DNA of 27,914 bases, from assembly GCA_946482565.1 (NCBI GenBank), contig CAMLSB010000010.1:1-27914 (forward strand), read 5' to 3'. The DNA comes from an uncultured Lysobacteraceae bacterium. Lineage in GTDB: Bacteria > Pseudomonadota > Gammaproteobacteria > Xanthomonadales > Xanthomonadaceae. This document shows positions 22,915 through 27,914 of the stretch, piece by piece. The notes under the pieces were generated by a model. That model did not search any database and was not told the origin of the DNA. It worked only from the letters and a program-made list of their open reading frames with translations. Positions within the stretch are counted from its first letter, which is position 1; each line of letters opens with the position of its first letter. The translations under genes and the position numbers were made by a program.

Positions 22915-25871
22915 GGACGCTCCTTGCGCTGGCGGCGCGGCGTTTCGGGCGCGGACTGGCTGCGGTGTTCTTCATTGCGGAAGCGCGCGCCGTAGCGCAG
23001 CGGGCGATCGTCGGCTGCGGCGTACGCGAGCGGCGGCAGTTGCGGCGCGCTTTCGCCAGCCGCGCCGCCGACCGCGGCGGCATGATCGTCGCCGACGGCG
23101 CCCGCATGGGCGACGGGCCGGATCGCCACGCGCAGGTCGAACCACGCCGCCTGGCCGGTCACCGGATCGGCATTCGCGTAATCGCCGCGCGGCGTCAGGT
23201 CCGAGATCAGCGGATTGAGCAGGAAGCCCTTGCGCGACTCCGGCGCGTCGGCCGACAGGCGCCAGGCCTTGCTGCGCTTGCCGATCGCGTTCCAGCTCCA
23301 CACCGTGTCGGGCTGCACGTTCGCGGCGAATTTCGCCTGCACGCGGATCGTGCCGTTGTGCGAGGACACCTCGATCCAGTCCTCGTCGGCGAGGCCGTAT
23401 TTCGCGCCCGTGTCTGGATGCAGGTACAGGAAGTTGCGCGCCGCGATCTGCCGCAGCCACGCGTTCTGCGAGCCCCAGGCGTGGTACATGAACATCGGCC
23501 GCTGCGTCACCGCGTTGAGCGGGAAGGCCTCGCGCGACGTCTGGTCGTGCTCGAACGGCTCGTACCAGATCGGCAGCGGATCGAAGTACTGCGCCACGCG
23601 CGCGCGGTCGCGCTCCGGTGGCTGCACCGGGCCATGGCCCTGCGCGGCCAGCCTGAATTTCTGCAGCGGCTCGGCGTAGAGCTGCAGCACGATCGGCGCG
23701 GTCGAGCCGACGAAGCCGAAGCGCTGCGCCCATTCGAGGTAGCCGCGGTTGGCCATCTTGAAATAGCGCGCGTGCTCCGGGATTTCCTCGCGCCAGAAGT
23801 TGCCGTTGGCGATGTAGCGCTCGAGCTGCTCCGGGTTGGGCGCGCCCTTGCCATGCGATTCGCCCTCGGCGCCGCGCCAGCCGGCGAGCAGGCCGACGCC
23901 GGGCGCGCGCTCGTGGCGCACGATGTAGTCGGCGTAGTCGCGGTACTTCGGCGAGCCGTCGGCTTCGACCATGCCGGGCAGCTTCAGCCGCGCACCGAGA
24001 TCGAGCAGCACCGACTGGAAGCCGCGCACGTCACGCACGCCGCCGCCGGGCACCGGCTGCGCCGCCGCGTCCAGTACCGGATGCCGGATCGCGTCGGCCA
24101 CGCCGTCCGCGTCGGAAATCGGGCGGTCGAGCAGGCTGATCGCGTCGAAGCGCTCGAGATAGGTCGTGTCCGGCAGCACCAGGTCCGCGTACGCCACCGT
24201 CTCCGACGCATATGCGTCGGAGTAGATGATGCGCGGGATGCGGTACTCGCCGCTTTCGTCCTTGTCGGTGAGGAAGCGCAGCGTCTCGCGCGTGTTCATC
24301 GCCGAGTTCCAGCCCATGTTGGCCATGAACATCAACAGGGTGTCGATCTTGCGCGGGTTGCCCGCCCAGGCGTTGCGCAGCAGCGTGTGCATCATGCCGT
24401 GCGCGGCCAGCGGATACCCCCACGAGAACGCGTGGTCGATGCGGCGCGGGTTGCCTTCCGCATCCACCAGCAGGTCTTCCGGCCCGTGCACGAAGCCGAG
24501 CGGGCCGGCGTCGAGCGTGCCGTCCTCGCGCCGCGTGCGTCCCGGCCGGTTCGGCAACGGGATCGGCTTGGGGTAGGGCGGCTGGTAACGGAACGAGCCG
24601 GGCGCGTCCACCGCGCCGAGCAGCAGCTGCAGCAGGTGCAGCGCGCGGCAGGTGTGGAAGCCGTTGCTGTGCGCGCTGATCCCGCGCATGGCGTGCATCG
24701 CCACCGGCCGGCCGACCATCTCCGCATGCTCGCGGCCCCAGGCATCGGTCCAGGCGACGGGCAGCGACAGCTTGCTGTCGAAGGCGGCGGCCGCGAGTTC
24801 GCGCGCGATGCGCCGGATCGTGTCGGCCGGCACGCCGCAGCGTTCGCTCACCGCGTCCGGCGAATATTGCGCATCGAGGTAGCGCTCGGCGACGAGCTGG
24901 AACACCGGCACCGCGCGGCGCCCGTCCGGCAACGTGTATTCGCCGACGACCGCGGGCGAGATGTCGATCGCGCCCGCGTCCACCGCCGCGTCGGTGTTGC
25001 GGTCGATGCACAGCGGCCGGCCTTCCGCATCGCGCGCGAACAGGCCGTCGTCGGCGCCGCCGGGATTGTGCAGCACCAGCCAGTGCGCGTTCGCGTAGCG
25101 CACGAGGTAATCGAGGTCGATGCGGTCGCTGCGCAGCAGCTCGTGCACCAGCGCGAAGGCGAGCAGCCCGTCGGTGCCGGGCCGGATGCCGATCCATTCG
25201 TCCGCGATCGCGCCATAGCCGCTGCGCACCGGATTCACCGCCACGATCTTGGCGCCGCGCGCCTTGAGCTTGCCGAGGCCGAGCTTGATCGGGTTCGAGT
25301 CGTGGTCCTCGGCCACGCCCCACAGCATCAGGTACTGCGTGTGCTCCCAGTCCGGCTCGCCGAATTCCCAGAACGAACCGCCGATCGTGTAGATGCCGCC
25401 CGCGGCCATGTTGACCGAGCAGAAGCCGCCATGCGCCGCATAGTTGATCGTGCCGAACTGCTGCGCCCACCAGCCGGTGAGCGCCTGCGACTGGTCGCGG
25501 CCGGTGAAGAACGCCAGGCCGTCGGGGTCGTTCGCGCGCAGCGGCGCCAGCCACGAGGTCGCCAGCTGCAGCGCCTCTTCCCACTCGATCTCGCGGAATT
25601 CGCCGGAGCCGCGCTCGCCCACCCGCAGCAGCGGCTTTTCCAGACGCGCCGGCGAGTAGTGCTGCATGATCCCGGCCGAGCCCTTCGCGCAAAGCACGCC
25701 CTGGTTGACCGGGTGGTCCGGGTTGCCCTGGATGTAGCGGACGCGACCGTCCTTCAGCCACACCTTGATGCCGCAGCGGCAGGCGCACATGTAGCAGGTC
25801 GTGGTCTTCACCTCGTCGCCCGGGGAGGGGGAGGTGTTGAGCTTCGGCTCGTGCATCGGGGCATTGTGCAT
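22911..25871 (-). CDS. soeA: Molybdopterin oxidoreductase, SoeA-like sulfite dehydrogenase (DMSO reductase family)
   Basis: The 986-residue catalytic subunit binds a [4Fe-4S] cluster through Cys26, 29, 33 and 61 (CYMCACRC...VLCAKG) and a bis-MGD molybdenum cofactor. Cys151 in HGGFCSVNM is a candidate metal ligand. Other family motifs: EWEEAL, MLWGVAEDHDSNP, YSDAYASETVAYADLVLPDTTYLER, and the C-terminal cofactor domain (LYLHPDTGAKYGLADEDWIEVSSHNG). The N-terminus has no twin-arginine signal, so the enzyme is cytoplasmic. A signal-less catalytic subunit with a four-cluster ferredoxin and a DmsC anchor fits SoeABC, which oxidises cytoplasmic sulfite to sulfate in sulfur and sulfonate metabolism; the substrate is inferred. 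Starts at 25871 and 25856 are both possible; neither has a good ribosome site. The last 70 residues are an Ala/Arg-rich tail. Confidence 0.85.
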   Translation of the reverse strand: MHNAPMHEPKLNTSPSPGDEVKTTTCYMCACRCGIKVWLKDGRVRYIQGNPDHPVNQGVLCAKGSAGIMQHYSPARLEKPLLRVGERGSGEFREIEWEEALQLATSWLAPLRANDPDGLAFFTGRDQSQALTGWWAQQFGTINYAAHGGFCSVNMAAGGIYTIGGSFWEFGEPDWEHTQYLMLWGVAEDHDSNPIKLGLGKLKARGAKIVAVNPVRSGYGAIADEWIGIRPGTDGLLAFALVHELLRSDRIDLDYLVRYANAHWLVLHNPGGADDGLFARDAEGRPLCIDRNTDAAVDAGAIDISPAVVGEYTLPDGRRAVPVFQLVAERYLDAQYSPDAVSERCGVPADTIRRIARELAAAAFDSKLSLPVAWTDAWGREHAEMVGRPVAMHAMRGISAHSNGFHTCRALHLLQLLLGAVDAPGSFRYQPPYPKPIPLPNRPGRTRREDGTLDAGPLGFVHGPEDLLVDAEGNPRRIDHAFSWGYPLAAHGMMHTLLRNAWAGNPRKIDTLLMFMANMGWNSAMNTRETLRFLTDKDESGEYRIPRIIYSDAYASETVAYADLVLPDTTYLERFDAISLLDRPISDADGVADAIRHPVLDAAAQPVPGGGVRDVRGFQSVLLDLGARLKLPGMVEADGSPKYRDYADYIVRHERAPGVGLLAGWRGAEGESHGKGAPNPEQLERYIANGNFWREEIPEHARYFKMANRGYLEWAQRFGFVGSTAPIVLQLYAEPLQKFRLAAQGHGPVQPPERDRARVAQYFDPLPIWYEPFEHDQTSREAFPLNAVTQRPMFMYHAWGSQNAWLRQIAARNFLYLHPDTGAKYGLADEDWIEVSSHNGTIRVQAKFAANVQPDTVWSWNAIGKRSKAWRLSADAPESRKGFLLNPLISDLTPRGDYANADPVTGQAAWFDLRVAIRPVAHAGAVGDDHAAAVGGAAGESAPQLPPLAYAAADDRPLRYGARFRNEEHRSQSAPETPRRQRKERP

Positions 25872-25889
25872 GGCGGCCCCGGCTCGCGC

Positions 25890-25895
25890 CATAAT
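25890..25895 (+). promoter_or_regulatory. -10 box for a leaderless WYL-regulator mRNA (candidate)
   Basis: CATAAT lies 6 bases before the ATG at 25902, giving a transcript that begins at the start codon. The entire divergent spacer to the soeA start is only 30 bp, so the two promoters must overlap. Confidence 0.4.
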
Positions 25896-25901
25896 CCGCC
25901 C

Positions 25902-26873
25902 ATGGACCGCTACGAACGCATCATCGCCCTGCACCGCATCCTGCGCGGCGCCCGCTACCCGGTCACCGTGCCGCGGCTCCAGGAGGAGCTGGGCTGCTCG
26001 CGCGCCACCGTCTACCGCGACCTGGCCTTCCTGCGCGACGCGCTGATGGCGCCGGTGGTCGGCGACGGCGATGCCGGGTTCCGCTACGACCCGAGCGAGG
26101 GCGACCGCTTCGAGCTGCCCGGCCTGTGGCTCAACTCCGAGGAACTGCACGCGCTGCTCGCCGCGCAGCAGCTGCTGTCGCGCAGCGGCGGCGGCATGCT
26201 CTCGAACGCGCTGGCGCCGCTGCAGCAGCGGATCGAGAAGCTGCTCGACGAGCATTCCGGCGGCGGCAAGCGCTGGCCGGTCGAGCGCGTCCGCGTCATC
26301 CCGCACCGCACCCGCAAGATGGACGAGGCCGCGTTCCGCATCGTCTGCTCGGCGGTGCTGGAGCGCCGCCAGCTCGTGTTCGAATACCGCGCGCGTTCCA
26401 CCGGCGAGAAGACGAAGCGCACGGTGTCGCCGCAGCGCATCACCCACTACCGCGACAACTGGTATCTGGACGCCTGGGACCACGAACGCGAGGGCCTGCG
26501 CAGCTTTTCCGTGGACCGCATCGGCAACGCGCGCATGCTCGACGCGGAAGCGCGCGACATCGACGAGGACACGCTCAACGCGCATCTTTCCGGCAGCTAC
26601 GGCATTTTTTCCGGCGCGCCGAAGGGCTGGGCCACGATCGTGTTCAACGAGCGCGCCGCGCGCTGGGTCGCCGACGAGCACTGGCACTCGCAGCAGCAGG
26701 GCCGCTACCTGCCGGACGGGCGCTACGAGCTGAAGGTGCCGTACAGCAATGCACGCGAGCTGCTGATGGACGTGCTGCACTACGGCAGCGACGCCGAGAT
26801 CACCGAGCCGCCGTCGCTGCGCGAGCAGGCACGCTCGCTGCTGCAGCTCGCGCTGGCGAACTACGAGCGCTGA
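25902..26873 (+). CDS. WYL-domain transcriptional regulator (YafY family)
   Basis: The 323-residue protein has an N-terminal HTH_11 domain (YERIIALHRILRGARYPVTVPRLQEELGCSRATVYRDLAFLRDAL, residues 4-48), a middle helical region, and a WYL domain (LVFEYRARSTGEKTKRTVSPQRITHYRDNWYLDAWDHEREGLRSFSVDRIG) followed by a WCX segment (WATIVFNERAARWVADEHWH...YSNARELLMDVLHYG). WYL proteins sense small ligands or nucleotides and act as repressors or activators. The gene is divergent from the SoeABC-like operon with a 30-bp spacer, so it is the likely local regulator; that is inferred. The start at 25902 begins the family-typical MDRYERI. Confidence 0.92.
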   Translation: MDRYERIIALHRILRGARYPVTVPRLQEELGCSRATVYRDLAFLRDALMAPVVGDGDAGFRYDPSEGDRFELPGLWLNSEELHALLAAQQLLSRSGGGMLSNALAPLQQRIEKLLDEHSGGGKRWPVERVRVIPHRTRKMDEAAFRIVCSAVLERRQLVFEYRARSTGEKTKRTVSPQRITHYRDNWYLDAWDHEREGLRSFSVDRIGNARMLDAEARDIDEDTLNAHLSGSYGIFSGAPKGWATIVFNERAARWVADEHWHSQQQGRYLPDGRYELKVPYSNARELLMDVLHYGSDAEITEPPSLREQARSLLQLALANYER

Positions 26874-26892
26874 GCGCGCGCGCCGCCGGGCC

Positions 26893-27879
26893 ATGGTCGA
26901 TTCCAGCGCCGAGGGCAAGGCTCCTCCGAACGCCCGCCGCGGCGAGAAGGTCGCGCTCGTCCTCGGCGCCGGTGGTGCGCGTGGCTTCGCCCAGATCGGC
27001 GTGATCGAGGCGCTGGAGGCGCGCGGCCTCGACGTGGTCGCGGTGTCCGGCTCCTCCAGCGGCGCGCTGGTCGGCGGCATCTATGCGGCGGGCAAGCTCG
27101 CCGAATTCCGCGAACAGCTGCTGCGCATGGACCGCAACCATTTCCTGCGCCTGCTCGACCCGGGCCTCGGCCTGGCCGGCCTGCTGCGCGGCGAGCGCCT
27201 GGTCGCGGCGATGCGCGAAGTGGTGGGCAATCCGCCGATCGAATCGCTGCCGAAGCTGTTCACCGCGGTAGCGGTGGACCTGCAGCGCCAGCGCGTCGTG
27301 TGGTTGCGCAGCGGGCCGTTGTGGGATGCGTTGCGCGCTTCGTTCGCGATCCCCGGCCTATTCACTCCGCACGAAGTCGATGGACGCTTGCTGGTCGACG
27401 GCGGTTTGCTGGCGCCGCTGCCGATCACCGCGACGCGCCTGTCCGGTGCGCATCGGCTGGTCGCGGTCGACATGCACAGCTGGCCGGAGCGGCCACCGGG
27501 GCATCCCGCGCAGCCGGGTCCGTCGCAGATGCCTGGGCCGGCGAATCCGGAGGAACACGAAGGCTGGCTGGAGCGCGTCGGCGACTGGATCGGCAGCCAC
27601 GTCGGCCACGGTCGCGATGACGAGGGTCGGCACGATGGCGACGCGGACCGGGGTCTTCCGACCGGCCGCACGGCGATCGGCCTGGTCGAGCTGATGTCGC
27701 GCGCGCTCGACACGATGCAGGCGCAGATCGCGCGGGTCGAGCTCGCGCTAGATCCGCCGGAACTGGTGATCCGGATCCCGCGCGATGCCTGCCAGTTCTA
27801 CGAGTTCTGGCGCGCGGCCGAACTCATCGACATTGGCCGGGCCGAGGCCGAGAAGGCCCTCGACGCGGCCGGGTACTGA
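26893..27879 (+). CDS. Patatin-like phospholipase
   Basis: The 328-residue enzyme is a patatin-family serine acyl hydrolase of the RssA/YchK type. Motifs: oxyanion hole GAGGARGFAQIGV (25-37), nucleophile Ser55 in GSSSG, and the dyad Asp169 in VDGGLLAPLP. It has no signal peptide, so it is cytosolic or loosely membrane-associated, acting on phospholipid or lipid esters. A low-complexity insert (about residues 205-255; Pro/Gly/His/Asp-rich HGRDDEGRHDGDADRG) interrupts the C-terminal part and is unlike typical members. The ATG at 26893 lies 19 bp after the WYL-gene stop, so both may share a transcript. No terminator can be judged because the window ends 35 bp later. Confidence 0.92.
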   Translation: MVDSSAEGKAPPNARRGEKVALVLGAGGARGFAQIGVIEALEARGLDVVAVSGSSSGALVGGIYAAGKLAEFREQLLRMDRNHFLRLLDPGLGLAGLLRGERLVAAMREVVGNPPIESLPKLFTAVAVDLQRQRVVWLRSGPLWDALRASFAIPGLFTPHEVDGRLLVDGGLLAPLPITATRLSGAHRLVAVDMHSWPERPPGHPAQPGPSQMPGPANPEEHEGWLERVGDWIGSHVGHGRDDEGRHDGDADRGLPTGRTAIGLVELMSRALDTMQAQIARVELALDPPELVIRIPRDACQFYEFWRAAELIDIGRAEAEKALDAAGY

Positions 27880-27914
27880 CGCCGCCGCCGCGCCTGCGGC
27901 CCGCGGCGCCGCGG

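Noticed and set aside
22965..26873. A 1302-codon plus-strand open frame covering soeA in antisense and running into the WYL gene
   Set aside because: The part before 25902 is antisense shadow of a clear molybdopterin gene in GC-rich DNA; its translation is Arg/Ala/Val-rich and has no domain. Only the WYL portion is real.
27880..27914. Possible terminator after the patatin gene
   Set aside because: The sequence is a GC-rich string with self-complementarity but the window ends before a stem and T run can be judged.

Overview
This is a GC-rich chromosomal window, best read as a Lysobacter-like member of the Xanthomonadaceae (Gammaproteobacteria). The assignment rests on the 3' end of a Xanthomonas-type rpoD, an algZ-algR-hemC gene order, GTAG-headed palindromic repeats of the kind known from Stenotrophomonas and Xanthomonas, and several candidate leaderless starts. 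I ran no searches; family names come from motifs read in the translations.

Region 1 (1-700) is the end of rpoD and its hairpin terminator. Region 2 (754-9400) is an alpha-mannoside/mannose utilisation locus. Five minus-strand genes are packed with 4-bp overlaps or a 2-bp gap: a LacI-type regulator, an MFS sugar transporter, a PfkB fructokinase, an AGE-type mannose isomerase and a GH47 alpha-mannosidase lipoprotein. Facing them is a secreted GH92 alpha-mannosidase. Two identical 16-bp palindromes sit in the divergent promoter region and are the probable LacI operators. Inferred route: GH92/GH47 release mannose outside the cytoplasm, the MFS protein imports it, the isomerase makes fructose and the kinase makes fructose 6-phosphate.

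Region 3 (9464-14234) looks more accessory. It holds a small secreted protein of unknown function, then a tRNA-Ile(CAU) gene interrupted right after its anticodon by a 275-nt group I intron, the most striking feature of the window. Next is a two-gene McrBC-type (type IV) restriction module whose McrB GTPase carries an extra N-terminal region and an EVE/PUA-like insertion between its Walker motifs. The mcrC 3' end looks frameshifted.

Region 4 (14234-20519) is a GltS glutamate/Na+ symporter, a helical lipoprotein of unknown function paired with a four-cysteine SufR-like regulator, a GTAG-type inverted repeat, an alpha/beta-hydrolase esterase ending in a (GCC)11 poly-alanine run, an AlgZ/LytS-type sensor kinase with an AlgR/LytTR-type response regulator, and hemC.

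Region 5 (20516-27879) is a minus-strand operon for a cytoplasmic-type molybdoenzyme (SoeABC-like: molybdopterin subunit without a Tat signal, four-cluster ferredoxin subunit, DmsC-like membrane anchor) followed by a short or truncated DUF481-like beta-barrel gene. Divergent from it are a WYL-domain regulator and a patatin-like phospholipase.

No CRISPR array, insertion sequence or rRNA was seen.
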